Origin: Membranipora membranacea
Taxonomy: Eukaryota > Bryozoa > Gymnolaemata > Cheilostomatida > Membraniporidae
DNA length: 64,000 nucleotides
Direction: 5' to 3'
Assembly: GCA_914767715.1 (NCBI GenBank)
Contig: OU612073.1
Coordinates: 22,320,001-22,384,000 of the forward strand
Shown: positions 35,901 to 49,300 of the stretch, piece by piece
How the letters are laid out: the number at the start of each line of letters is the position of its first letter
Position numbering within the stretch: the first letter of the stretch is position 1
Program-made: the position numbers and the translations under genes
The notes under the pieces: generated by a model
Told to the model about the DNA's origin: nothing
Seen by the model: the letters and a program-made list of their open reading frames with translations, nothing else
Databases searched by the model: none

Positions 35901-37010
35901 TCTTTATTATATTATGCTGAGATATATATGTCTTCTGATGTCTCCTCTAAGTGGTAATGTTGTGTCTTACATAAACAGGATCCCCAAAGAATGAATCCTT
36001 TATCTCGAGATTCATGGTGAGCAGACATCCTTTCTGCCTACGCACATTTTTTGTGTGAGTAATATACCCGGACCTTAGGACAAGAAAATAAACTGTGGAA
36101 CTTGCAAATTGGTGCAGCTCTTGATAAAGAAGAACACATGCATGATTCAGTGCATGGTGGAATGAAGCGCATACTGATAAGGTCAGATCATTATCGCTGA
36201 GGTGATGAGAGTCATCATAACATAAACAAGACACACAAATGTGCTCTATCCTCGGTGGCCTCCGCTGGAACTTGTTCTCATTTATAGACATTGTTTGTTT
36301 CAATCAATATTTAGGTTTTAATCTGTCCTCCCCTTCCCCCCCCCCCCCACCCTCCTGAAATACATAAATATTATCTTTCATGACATCATATTGACAGTAA
36401 TATAGTATAATGCACATAGAAAATTACTAGATAAAGTTTTATCCAATTCTTTGCCTGTTTATGGAGTTGCCCCCTTGAGCCACAGGCAGCGTGCGCAACA
36501 AGAAATGCAGGAAATTATGAATAAATTTTCTAAATTAGCCCAAGATTCTTCTCAGAATCTATCTTTAACTGGTACCATAAAAATCATTATTGCAACAGCG
36601 AAAAGTATTTCTCAAGAACGTAATGTCATGACAAGTCAACAACCATACATACATACATTTAAATTTGCATTGTGAAACCATTTTGTTTTCATTCAATTGA
36701 GTTTTATTCCCTTGATTTTATTTGATTTTTTGTACATCAGCGAGGACACCTTTGGATGATGGTTGATGCAATAAAAATGTGTATATATGTAACATTCAGG
36801 GAACTAGCAGAACTAACAATTTCTGGGTGAGAATTTTTTCTGGCTTTATCTCAGCAAGTTATTCACATTCAACCTTGAAACCTCATAGTGTATAAAAAGA
36901 TACCAGATTGCTATGAAGTGAAATCTTGAGAGGGGTTGGACCGCATAGCATAGCCCTATAAATTGAAGGGGGATAATATGTTAGTGATAAATGATAGGAA
37001 GTTCTACAAA

Positions 37011-38025
37011 GTGACTGCGCACTGGTGTAACCTTACAAAGTGACTGCGTACTGGTGTAACCTTACATAGTGACTGCGTACTGGTGTAACCTTACAAAGTG
37101 ACTGCGTACTGGTGTAACCTTACATAGTGACTGCGTACTGGTGTAACCTTACATAGTGACTGCGTACTGGTGTAACCTTACATAGTGACTGCGTACTGGT
37201 GTAACCTGACATAGTGACTGCGTACTGGTGTAACCTTACATAGTGACTGCGTACTGGTGTAACCTTACATAGTGACTGCGTACTGGTGTAACCTTACAAA
37301 GTGACTGCGTACTGGTGTAACCTTACATAGTGACTGCGTACTGGTGTAACCTTACATAGTGACTGCGTACTGGTGTAACCTTACATAGTGACTGCGTACT
37401 GGTGTAACCTGACATAGTGACTGCATACTGGTGTAACCTTACATAGTGACTGCGTACTGGTGTAACCTTACATAGTGACTGCGTACTGGTGTAACCTTAC
37501 ATAGTGACTGCGTACTGGTGTAACCTTACATAGTGACTGCGTACTGGTGTAACCTGACATAGTGACTGCGTACTGGTGTAACCTTACATAGTGACTGCGT
37601 ACTGGTGTAACCTTACATAGTGACTGCGTACTGGTGTAACCTTACATAGTGACTGCGTACTGGTGTAACCTTACATAGTGACTGCGTACTGGTGTAACCT
37701 TACATAGTGACTGCGTACTGGTGTAACCTTACATAGTGACTGCGTACTGGTGTAACCTGACATAGTGACTGCGTACTGGTGTAACCTTACATAGTGACTG
37801 CGTACTGGTGTAACCTTACATAGTGACTGCGTACTGGTGTAACCTTACATAGTGACTGCGTACTGGTGTAACCTTACATAGTGACTGCGTACTGGTGTAA
37901 CCTTACAAAGTGACTGCGTACTGGTGTAACCTTACATAGTGACTGCGTACTGGTGTAACCTTACATAGTGACTGCGTACTGGTGTAACCTTACATAGTGA
38001 CTGCGTACTGGTGTAACCTAATATA
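37011..38025 (+). repeat. 29-bp minisatellite, 35 units
   Basis: Units share CTGCGTACTGGTGTAACC and differ mainly in the following TACATAG, TACAAAG or GACATAG. The rarer GACATAG form occurs at 37208, 37411, 37556 and 37759, i.e. spaced 7, 5 and 7 units, giving a 348-bp (12-unit) higher-order period. Not coding: the period is not a multiple of three and stops occur in every unit. Confidence 0.97.
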
Positions 38026-39133
38026 AGTTAAATTAAGATGACAGGATTGTTATGTCTGTAAAGGAAGAACTTTTTTCTAATGTTAAAACCCTCCTTGTTA
38101 GAACCAAGACAAGGTAGCACACATATATTTTGGTAGTTGTCTTCTCCTAATATCACCCTGAACAGCTAATAACACTCTTGCTTGGAAAACAGTAAAAGTC
38201 TCTCTGTCTACTAGGTTGACTAAATAATACATGTAGCTATTATATTAAAAATAATTATGAGATAGTATGATAAATATATCATAATTAATAAATTTCTCAG
38301 CTGAATTTTTACAAGTATTCATTTCATTTTTGAACAGAGCATTCACAAACCAAAGATTTTAGCAAGAGATATTGATACGAATAAGTACATACATAGCCAT
38401 AGCCTACATGTCATATGATAATTCTAAGGGCATATTATGATATTCTGCTGTCCAAAATGTCATTGGTTTGTAAAACGTTATCCTTATCCTTTATTAAAAA
38501 AGAAAAATCTTTTTTTTAAAAGTTCATTTACTAAAGCTAAAAAATAAGATCTATCTGCCCTCATAGAATAAAATTGTCCCAGCCTACCAGCTTCACCTAG
38601 ACTGTACTCGATCAAGTTTAATCGAATCGCCTTCATTCCAGTTGCTCCCTTCCACTGGGCGCGCCGCTGCAGGGGTAGCAACTCCAAAGGCAGGCAATTG
38701 GACCAAACATGGACTAGTATAGTACAGTATACTGACCAACTTATCCAGACTGTCCTGGAAGATAATGTTGCAAAGCTGCCAGGGTAACATCAGCCGGTAG
38801 ACATACACGCTCACTGATAAAAGTGTGGGAGGTAGTCACGCGGCGCGTCTGCTGACTTAGAGTAGATGCTATCTCTATCATATATATAGCAATATGTCCC
38901 ACAGATTTTTATCATCTTTGGCTCACAGAATGTGTGATATTATCTTTTTACAGGATGCGGTGGTGGAGATGGGAGATTGATATAGTCTCAGTCACCTGGG
39001 GGGGGGGGGGGGGGGTAGAGGAGTTATGTGTGACTGTGAGAGCATAACGTCATCAACATGTGAGCTGCCTCACATGACATAACGCGAACACTTGCCAAGG
39101 TAAATGTACAAACTATTTTCAATCAGTAAATAC

Positions 39134-39323
39134 CAGATTTCCTGCACAAACCCCTACCAATTCACACTTGCATGTGATGGCAAGAAATTTAGCCTGATAC
39201 CTCACAAGACTTAGGCTACCTGAACACACAGATTTCCTGCACAAACCCCTACCAATTCACACTTGCATGTGATGGCAAGAAATTTAGCCTGATACCTCAC
39301 AAGACTTAGGCTACCTGAACACA
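39134..39323 (+). repeat. Perfect 95-bp tandem duplication
   Basis: 39134-39228 is repeated exactly at 39229-39323 (CAGATTTCCTGCACAAACCC onward). No difference seen, so the duplication is recent or an assembly artefact. Confidence 0.95.
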
Positions 39324-39542
39324 CAGACTGTCGTCTGTTGATTGTTTAGACTGGCACCTTGGTGTCAATATGCAAACTAGGCTTTGTCTACCCACAGACA
39401 AACTCATTTGATCTGCAAGGCTGGTAAATGTCAATCTGGTTTTGTGTGCACTGCAGAGAGTAAGAGAAGGATGCGGCAAACATGCGATTATTTCTGCACA
39501 GACTATTGCGTACACTTGAACTGTGATGGGATAGCTGGGGGA

Positions 39543-39600
39543 AGCATTTCGTTATCCTCAACTTTCCCACCCCAGGGAAAGTGGTTGATAATGAAATGCT
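39543..39600. repeat. Imperfect hairpin, 26-bp arms
   Basis: 39543-39568 (AGCATTTCGTTATCCTCAAC...) pairs with 39575-39600 (three mismatches), with loop ACCCCA. Confidence 0.75.
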
Positions 39601-42600
39601 AGCATGCGGCTTTCCTGGCACAGATTGAGCGCTTTAACTACATATATTGATGCCCAGGTGCAATACGTCATAAGTGAGTCAATATATCTCTCATAACTTA
39701 ATACTGGGCAAAAGGAACTTGAGCACTCTAGAGAGTTCGCTATGGCAGGTCCATTGACTGCATGTAGCAGTTGGCAACACAGTCACCACTGCAGTTTTAG
39801 CGGACAAAAACTGGTTAACTCAAGGACCATGTATATGACCTTGACGATCAGTGACTCCACAGTGTTATTATTGTGAGTACAGATACAGTTAGTGCAGGGT
39901 CCGTATATAGTGTGGGTGGACAGGGATACTGAGTCAGCAACTTGGCAGCATATTCCTTAGATAAACATCAATATACGTAAATCAATATTTAGAATTTATT
40001 TCAAGCATCTCAACAATAGCCTCCTACAACTCGGTGGAGCCAACACATACTAAATAATATCCCATGATTTACTCTAATATACTGAAAGTAAAGAGCCTCC
40101 GTATGATTGCCACCGAAGATGAACCACTACTCCGTCATAACCAGCTGCCGTCAGGCAGATATCAATCAGTCAAGTTCCGTGTGCAGATCCGTGCCAAATG
40201 TTTTAGAGCAGAATGTATCAAATACCTAAATAGTGTCTTCAAAAAGTAATGGTATTTTTTATGGTCTTATCATTTTTTTTATTTTTACAGAATCAACAGG
40301 TTTAATAATTTTTACAGAGCACCCTACACAGACAGTTTTATTTCTCAGAGATTGAGACCAAATATAAACATACATACATACATATCAGTGAACGGGCCTA
40401 AAATGTGTAATCAATAAGTATGTATCCATCCAGCCAGACCAACCTGTCAGGCAAAGCGCGCTACATTTTAGGTATATAGGCTGACACCAAGATTTTTTCA
40501 CTTGTGCTATAGCCACTCTGATTAGATAATACCCCTGGCCATGTGATGCATACTTTTAGACACTTTTTGCCTGTTATGCTTGCCATGATGCAACATTAAA
40601 AATCCAAATAAGCTAATTAGTTGGCCTAATTTTCAATTTGCAAATTTATTAATTTTGCAAAGTAAATTATTGCACTCTTTCACCATCTGTAAAGGTTTTA
40701 CATAGTGAAGATTTGAATAAATTCCTCCTACATGGAAAAGAAGTACACTTATTATTATTAGAATATCTTACTGCGCCAGATCGATTCCCGATTGCTTGAT
40801 CCTTTTGTTATTTTATTTTTATCTCATTGAACTCTTTCCTGTCTACATTAATCACTCACATTGGCGTTAACACTTATAATGTTAACTCATATAATCTGTT
40901 GTTTTGTAAGGCTTTTTATGACACCTCGTTATAATACGTCATCAATCTATCAATAGATAATCCCCCTCACCTATTGTTTTAGTTACAGTCATGTATGTGA
41001 TGTAGTTAGCACTAAACAAGTGATGCCGCACTGACTGTGCAACGATTAAATGTAGGGCACTTTGTAGTCATCCCAGAGACCGATATAGTTAGTCTCGACA
41101 CATACTTCTTGTCAGGTTAGCAAGTATTTGAAATTTTTTTCCACGAATCTCTTTATATGGTTTCATGATAACAATCATTGTAAATGATAAGCCTTTTAAA
41201 TAATTTATCCAATTTGCCAGAGTTTAGTTTGGGGCTGGAGTTGTGGGCTCGCTTGAAAATACTGCGCAAAGCTGTAAAATCACAAGACGTGAATTGAGCA
41301 TCAATATGAAATTTATTTTCTTGACTAAGGTCATGATCTAACCGCATATGCAATGCATACGTCTTAATGCGCTGTCTGACATGATCGTGATTGTAAAATT
41401 TTGACGCTACAAGCTAGCTGATACCACCATGTAGGCCTACAAATTAGTTCCGTAGTGTCTTATTCGAGCAATTTTTATTGACCCACCTCGCAAATGCGGT
41501 ATTCCAACAGTCAGTTGGTCCGGTGTTTTAGCTGGTTGATTAGGGTTATGGTCCAGGAAAGTTGGCATTAACCATTCATAAGTCTCCAATTTCATATGCT
41601 CAAACAGCACGCACAACGGCAGCATTTCATTTATAATTGATCAGTGTCTTTATTTTCCTACTATCTTGAAATGGAAGTTGACAGCTATGCATTTGGCCTA
41701 AGGATATTAAATTATTATTTTCATGTAATAATCTGTTACTAGAGATTTACGCAGTCTTATGGCGACCAAGTATTGTCTTATACATGAGCTAATATTGATT
41801 ATCATGGCATCAAGCTTCATCATCTCCATTGAAATTATGCTGCCTGCTGTCTCAAGATATTAGTAACGCAAGCAATGACAGAATTATTAATAAGATGCCG
41901 GGTCTCCATTAGTGTGGCATCATAGTATCTAACTCAAGTGTATATGTATCTTCAAGTTGCTGGATAGTTTTCCATGGTACCATGATGGCAGTCTGCGGGC
42001 GAAAGCTGTACTACGCACAGCAAGGATATAGACTTATGATCGCTATACGACCTAATTCCCCTACATTCCTTAATAACCTTCCCACCCTCCTGCATTCACT
42101 CGTACGGCAGCGGCCTTGGCGTAAGAATCTATATCTTTCAGTTCTGCCACCTGTGCACCATGACTAAACAATCAGGAACGCAAAATATTTAAATCGTGTA
42201 ACGATTAAATTTGTTTTGATTAATACTTTAATCTTTCCGTTGGGATAAAATGCTGTGGCGCTATTTATGCTATTCTCAAAATAACTTTGCGCGCTAAACT
42301 CAGCATAGCCCACAGACCTCCGTTCGAGGAGCTTACCAATTTTGTGAAGCCTTATTTGTAAATAACCGTGAAGAATCAAGAGTAAAATTTATTCATTGAA
42401 ATGTTTGTACATTTGGAGTGATTTGAACCAGCGCCTTGTTGACTATGTCAGCTTAAATTTTCATACAGTAAGAATTTCATTTTAAATCAAGTCATATTAC
42501 AAGTGCATTACGGAGAACTGAGTAATTGTGTAGCTTATATGTCAAAGGTAATTTATTTGTCCATAGTATTAACTGGACTTTTTTAAACTTAATTGGCTGG

Positions 42601-43142
42601 ATCGAATATCAGCATTTTATGTAACAGAGAGGTATAGTATTGTTGGTTAATTTACTATTGTGGCCACTTCTATTCACCTGGTCATACTTTTGTTTGCGAT
42701 CACTTCTGATCATATTACAAACATAGCAGGAAAATTCTATCCATGTCGGTTCCTAAAATTTGCATGAAAATGGTGATCGAGAAACTGCTGTGACCATATG
42801 ACTTTGAGACAAAGGGCCGCTTGCCCGACCCTCTCAGCTCTAAGTAAAGGACTCTATCTCCATGATTCATGCTTTCTTTGTTTACACCTATTGACTCTCT
42901 GATCATTTTTTTACATCTTGTCACCGCAAAGATGCTCCATTCATTTGTCACCTCATGATTTCATAAAGACATATTTGTCAATTCATGTCTGCCCTTTATT
43001 CATAACATAAGTAGGCACAGCTACAAATCCAGTTAATGTTTTGTTCCTCAATGTGCTAAACTAAGGTAACAGTTGCACTCAATTGATTTTTTTCAGTTTG
43101 ATTGGCGAGCTGAAATGCAGCTGATCCGCTAGTTTCAATTAG

Positions 43143-43300
43143 CCAATAACTCAGTGTATATATCATTGAGCAGCCAATCAGAAGCTGAGCTGCCTTTGGA
43201 GAGCATGCTGCCTCTCTGACACTTGAGATCAGTTGTGCATAATTGATAAGCAAGGCAAGGTGTGGGACCAGGAGTCGGTACACAGACAGGGATAAAATAA
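43143..43300 (+). promoter_or_regulatory. Candidate promoter of the lectin gene
   Basis: CCAAT at 43143-43147 and 43173-43177, TATATA near 43157 and GATAAAATAA near 43291 lie within 200 bp upstream of the ATG at 43341. Transcription start not determinable from sequence. Confidence 0.3.
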
Positions 43301-43340
43301 CCAACAAGATACACAGCTGAGGATCAGATGAGCTCTCGTC

Positions 43341-46300
43341 ATGAAGGAGTTAAACATTTGCGCCTGTTTCTTGTTCATCTCTACAGTATTACCATGTGAG
43401 TATTTCTCTCGTAGCAGCTACCAGCTCAGCTTCTGCCCGCACTTGAGGCTGGCCCTGGCTTAGAAGGCAAAAGCGAAAAAAATATCAGCGGGCTGCCGAT
43501 TTTGGGTCTCATAATGCATTGTCAATCATTTCTTCACTTCACTTGCTCGCAAGGCAAGGTAATCGCAAGACAACTGTCATTATTGCTATAGATGGCGAAT
43601 GCTACACCTGAGAAGACCAGGAGGGGGGAAGGGGGTTCAAGCCAAACACCCCTGATATGTTCTTTGCCAGCTCTCATGCTTATAACAATAGACTAGGAAA
43701 ATGTTAAACCTACAAACACTCTAATTAAGTTTAGGCTTGGTTGAAAGGATTCAGTATTGGCAAAAAATATGCCACAGGGCTATTTTAATGGCAGCGTGAA
43801 AAAGCAGTTTGTTTTGCTAATAAGCAACTTTCACAGTTGGCGGAGACAAAACTATTGAGTAATTACGCAAATCAAGCTTTCATAGAGCTGTAACAAAAAT
43901 ACAGCAGCGTTGCTTATTTCTTGTCAATGAACCCATTTTCGCCTATAAACGAAACAATATGCCTATTTGTAATAAGTAACACACTACTGACTAATACAAA
44001 TTTAAAGTGCAGAGTATGGCTAACACATTGGGTTAACACCTCGACTGTGAATGTCCACATCGTGTTCATGTTAATTGATATACATATTTGCCACGGTCTG
44101 AGTCTGTATTGGTGCAGAATTATGGATATTAAAACTTTCTGTGTTTTACCAACTCTCTTGAGGGCTTAGCTATTGATAGCTGCTGTCATCGACCAAAGCT
44201 ATTAGCACAGTAGCAGTGATGTTGCTGCCGAGCTGCCTTGTGACCTTTGACTAGTATCGGTCATGTTTGCTGCACCCTAACGCAATACAGAGTGGGCTGG
44301 TGTACCTTGTCAATGCCTTGGTGAGAAGCCCAAGGTTGTCTTGATAATAACCAGTTATTACATAACAGGATCCAGTTAACATAACTAGGAAGGTGTCCTT
44401 AGTATGACAAATTATTCCACTGTCACCACTTTTTGCCATGTACAGGATCCTCTGCGCATTTCTACACCAAATCCCATTTTTTGTTGATGACCTCTCCGGA
44501 TTCTGATTGCACTCATACAGAAGGATCTCGGGTTTAGGTCTATATTTTGAAGATTAACATATATATATCATAAAGTTTATGGAAGATCCAATGCATGTTG
44601 TACTGGTTTGGAAATGGGAACAATATCTGTTTTTTGGCTGAAGAAACATTCATTGCAATTAACCTCCTAAAACTTCAATGCCACAAAAATGTAAGATGTT
44701 ATCTAGGACCTATAGTGTCTATGTGTCTATGTGTCTATGCAGAGGAGATGGGACCTTATATTATTAGCACTCTAAAATACCAAATAAATGCCTAGATACA
44801 CCAATCACTGATGTTTACAAAAAATATCCAAACCTCATTAACTTTGGTATGCAGTAATCAGCTGTTGGTTAAAAACAACGCTAGACTAATCAACAAAAAA
44901 GTTAGATACCTGAACTCCTATTGTCACTGTCTGTGCAGCTTTGATGTCTCGGTCAAAATCCAATACAACTCAACTCATCGCTCACAAACACCTTGAATAT
45001 TTATCCTACATATTCCATACAAAAACATACTTTGTTTTCAGCTGTCTTTATTTTATTATTATCATTTGGGGCTTCGTTAAATCTCCTGACAAAACCTGTT
45101 TTTGCCGGCCAGCCCAAAAAACATCAAAGTTTGTTATTGTTTACACTACAGAAGCTTTGTTAGCAAGGATCGTTTTCACCTGCGTGTTTTTCTATCCAAT
45201 ATAAGTAAGTGGTTAACCCATAGAGTTATTATATACTAGAGCATATAATAACTCTATGGGTTAACCCTTCTATTAGGTACGGGCCACAAGGATTTTTGAA
45301 AGATAGATGTGAAATGGTTGTAAGCTAGAAGTTTGTGTACCATGCACTATACTTCGTCAGTCTGCGATTTAGTTAGCTCTGAGAGATTGGCAATATATTA
45401 TTTTAACCTTGTCAAGGCTAGTTATGTTATACATGTGCTCAAACAGTGTCATCGAGTTCACAGTATTCCGTGTCCATCTGGGTGCTGACTTAAATCGCTG
45501 ACTTAACTTTGAGCGTTATAAACATGTGGCTAATAGAGCATATACAACACCAGCTCAACAAATAACTAAATTTTCTTTTCCAATAGTTTAAATGAATTTC
45601 TGATATTTTCATAGCAAATACTTCATGGTTAGTAATGCTGACCACAATGCGTGCTATTTAATTCCATCTTTTGTATATAAAGTAATGTAATTACATCTAA
45701 TTTCAGCAGTTTTATTACGTTTCTGTTTCTTTCCGTGCACTTTGTCATTAATTCCGATACTAATTACATGTACTCACTGCCACACCGGCGACAGCGAGTC
45801 ATAAGAATGATTTCAATGACTGGATTAAGGATTAGCAGTCAAATATCAGATTGCTTTCTCTAGCTCCTTGTGGAGTCAAACATGTGCCAACTATCGATTT
45901 ATAAACAAGGTGTGCTGTTGTTGTGTCTACTGCTCTGCTATCCCAAGTCCATATCACTTAGTACTTCTCTTTACTGGTTTGGCAGTGCACATATGGGTAG
46001 CCAAAGAGTTGATGTTTTTGAATTATCTAAAAACATATACTGGTCGTAGTTCTTTTTTGACTTGAGAAATCTGCTGCTGAGGAAACTCCCATCTTTGTGG
46101 TCTAAGTCTCAAGTGGCTGTGAATCACTGTTAATTCATCCTCACATCACTACGAAGTTGTTTGTTTGATCTGAGAAATTAACTGGTTAAAACAGTGATAA
46201 TTTGTCTGTCACCTGTTCCTGTTAAACATGCCGGTTAATTTTTTCGTAACACCTCTAAAGCTATTTGAGATGTCTTGTGGAAAAAACAAGTTCGGAATAC

Positions 46301-49300
46301 TTGAGAGTTTAGCATATCCTTGGAACTAAAAATAATTATTTATTGGTCTACCCATATGACTGTTAGGCTTTCAATCATAGATATAGAATGTATTTTTTGT
46401 TATGACATAACACTACAGGTAGTTATCAACGCCTCATTATCGTTCTGTGGACAGCAGCTCTCTTTGTGTTGAGAGATATTTTCATCACATGAACTCTATG
46501 TATCCTGTTAGGATTTTTTTTGCCTGGTCCTTCGAAACATTTCCATATGATGAGTATGCCGTAGCTATTGTCCAGGCGTTGAGGAACCATCCATCACTCA
46601 TTTTGTTCACTTACAAACCATATACTTCATTTCAACAGGCATTTGGTTAGTCCCAAGAGCTTTAGAAGTCATCAGTTGTACCCAAACATAGCAACTTATG
46701 TGCTCACCAAATACGACTCATTTCTACGAATAAACACTTTCTAGCAACAGGGCTCACGATTAACTATTATATAATTAAGTAGTGAATATCCCTCTAGAGA
46801 TGGTAAACCTCAAACTGAAGTCCACGCGATTATAACTAGCCGTTCGAGTTGGCGTAATAAGAACACAACAAAGCCCTGAAATCTATTATAAATTTCGTTT
46901 ATGATGCTTAATCAGCTTAATCTAATGATCGAATAGTGTTTTAGTTTAGCTGAGTGGGCCTATATAGCGCTAATGGCGTCACTTTTAATTCAACTGACTA
47001 GTTGGCTCTTTCCCTGGAGTGGAAGTAAATTATGTTACTTCTCTCCGACATATCCTAATTATCAACACGCTGGCAGCGCTTCTCAGCATTACATAGAGTA
47101 CGCAACGCATTCCGCCTGCACTCAATCAGGGCATTATCCTGCCAGGGTATCGTCCTTCTAGTGATAATTCTCTCTCAACTCTTTCATCTTTCTATAAGCC
47201 AGGGCTGAGTGTAGGTGTAGAGAGCTATTAGCCCATCTCATCTATCTAGGGAGTAATGAGCAGTTCTGTTAGACCAAGGGGTAACAGTCCCCTGTTTCTC
47301 TTGGGTTAGACTGTACAATTGTATCCCGTAATGCATTTCGTATCTCAGACCTCCTAACACTATATCAGCACCAAGTCACAGGGTTCATCAGCGTTTCTTA
47401 CTGACTTATGGGGCTATTTTCGAACTGCTTGGAGATATTCTCTCTTTTATGCTCTCACAGCATTGAAGTAACTCTTATGTTCGGTTCTGTTTACAGTTTT
47501 ACATGCCAAGTGCCCTGATAAGCCGAGGGGATCAACCAGGAAATATAACGGACAGTGTTTGGAATTTATACGTCAGCAGTATTACCAACCAGATGCTAAA
47601 CAGAAATGTGAAGAGTTTAATGGCCACCTGGTTACGGTAGAAAATAAAGAGAAGCAGGTATGTGGAAAAATGCTATGGTAACCTTGCAATGCAAAAAAAT
47701 CTGAAATTGCCATAGCATGATTTTGCTGAATATCTTATGAACCTATCGCATCATGTTACACAATATAAAATCATTGCTAATCATTGCTCTATCTTAGTTC
47801 TCTGTGATATGAACCGGATCAAAATCATTTGAGTTGGTTTGAACAGAATATTCCCTGAACATTTTTCCCTCCTGGTAAGTCGTCCAATCTCTAGGCTAGT
47901 TGTGTATGTGCTGCTGACTTGGATTTGGTAGATGTACAGCTTCACTTCATGACTAATACAAATATACACATCTTGAAGTCATCCAACCTACAGAACCTGC
48001 ATAGCTCCGGTGACACTGACAGCATTTTATTGTCTTCAGTGATGATCAGAATTCAGCTTTTTGTTTTGATAGATAACATCAAGCCTCGTGGCTCAAACAC
48101 CCATTCCCTAACCACTGAGCAACATGATGTAATAGGTGGGCTTTGAAGTGCGGCCATACCCATACCATGAACTGCCCAGAGACAAATGACTTTCACCATA
48201 AACAGCTATCAAAGTATACTTTTGGCCTTGGCCTCGATGGCAATAATGGCTATCTAAATATTATTAGTTTTGACAAGTCATCAAACTATAATTTGGGTGA
48301 TCAGGATTTTAATGAGTTTGGAACCAGGCAGAAGTAAGTGAACCAGGGCACATACCAATCCTGCAAAGAGGGCAGTCACACTGTGCAGCATGTGTTAACC
48401 AGGAACCGGTCTAAAGATCAATTAAACTCTACCTCATGACCTACTATAAATCTCAAGGCCATCAACCAGATCTGCAATGCATCTTGGGACATTTTATATT
48501 TTGTCATAACATAAATGGAGCCGCACAATCACGCGCTACTTATGATTTTTCCATTGATGTTATAGAGTTGGTTAGAGAATACGCTGACAGAGTTACAGTG
48601 GGTCAGTGAGCAGCCAGTAGGCTCAGCTGTATGGCTCGGTATGGTCAGACACAGGAGGAACGACTCCGACCAGTGGAGATGGTATTATGATAGTAAAAAG
48701 ACATACATATCTAACAGTAAATACCCCAGTGGTAAGTTTGAGACCAGCTGTACTGGGGAGGGGTTATATGAGATGTTCAAGCTATATCTCAAATAGCGGC
48801 TGTACATAATTACACGAGTTGTAAGAGGCATCGATTTTATGTGAATTTTCAATTCCAGCTGAAAATTAAAAGTTGATGCATGTTATAATATTCTCTAATA
48901 GAAGCTGCAACTAAATGTCCATTTATATTAGGGTTCTCTGGAAAACAATAATGAGAAATTATTGGTTTCTTATTTCAATCTTAGCTGAAACCATGAATAT
49001 TACAGGTTGCTTCTTATCACACTGGTATTACAATATTAATTTTTATTTCTCACGAATCCGTAATGTATATTTTGATCACAATTATATGCAGTTTATGGGT
49101 AAATAATTGATGACCAGACAGTTTAGAATATGGAAATTCTGCTTATTAGTGAGGGAATAATGGAATTGATCCCGTACAAGCCAACCAGACTAACAATTAA
49201 TAGATTTTTTGAGTGTTATGTTGTACAAACGTATGACCTAAAGGGACTTATTGTATCGAAGCCTGCATTTTATTATTATAATACTTGAAACATGAGATTA

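Larger units (their letters stand above)
32920..43142. other. Ten-kilobase intergenic region without a supported gene
   Basis: Between UTP11 and the lectin gene. Contains the 29-bp minisatellite, a 95-bp duplication, an 18-G run (38998-39015), a 13-C run (36336-36348) and a perfect 20-nt palindrome AACACAGCAGCTGCTGTGTT (35145-35164). Open frames at 35947-36303 (minus), 36451-36675 (SHRQRAQQEMQEIMNKFSKL) and 40064-40249 are short, lack splice support and match nothing I know; the 36451 frame looks the most protein-like. Confidence 0.5.

Noticed and set aside
35947-36303. 118-codon minus-strand frame
   Set aside because: No family resemblance, no splice or promoter support, low-complexity neighbourhood.
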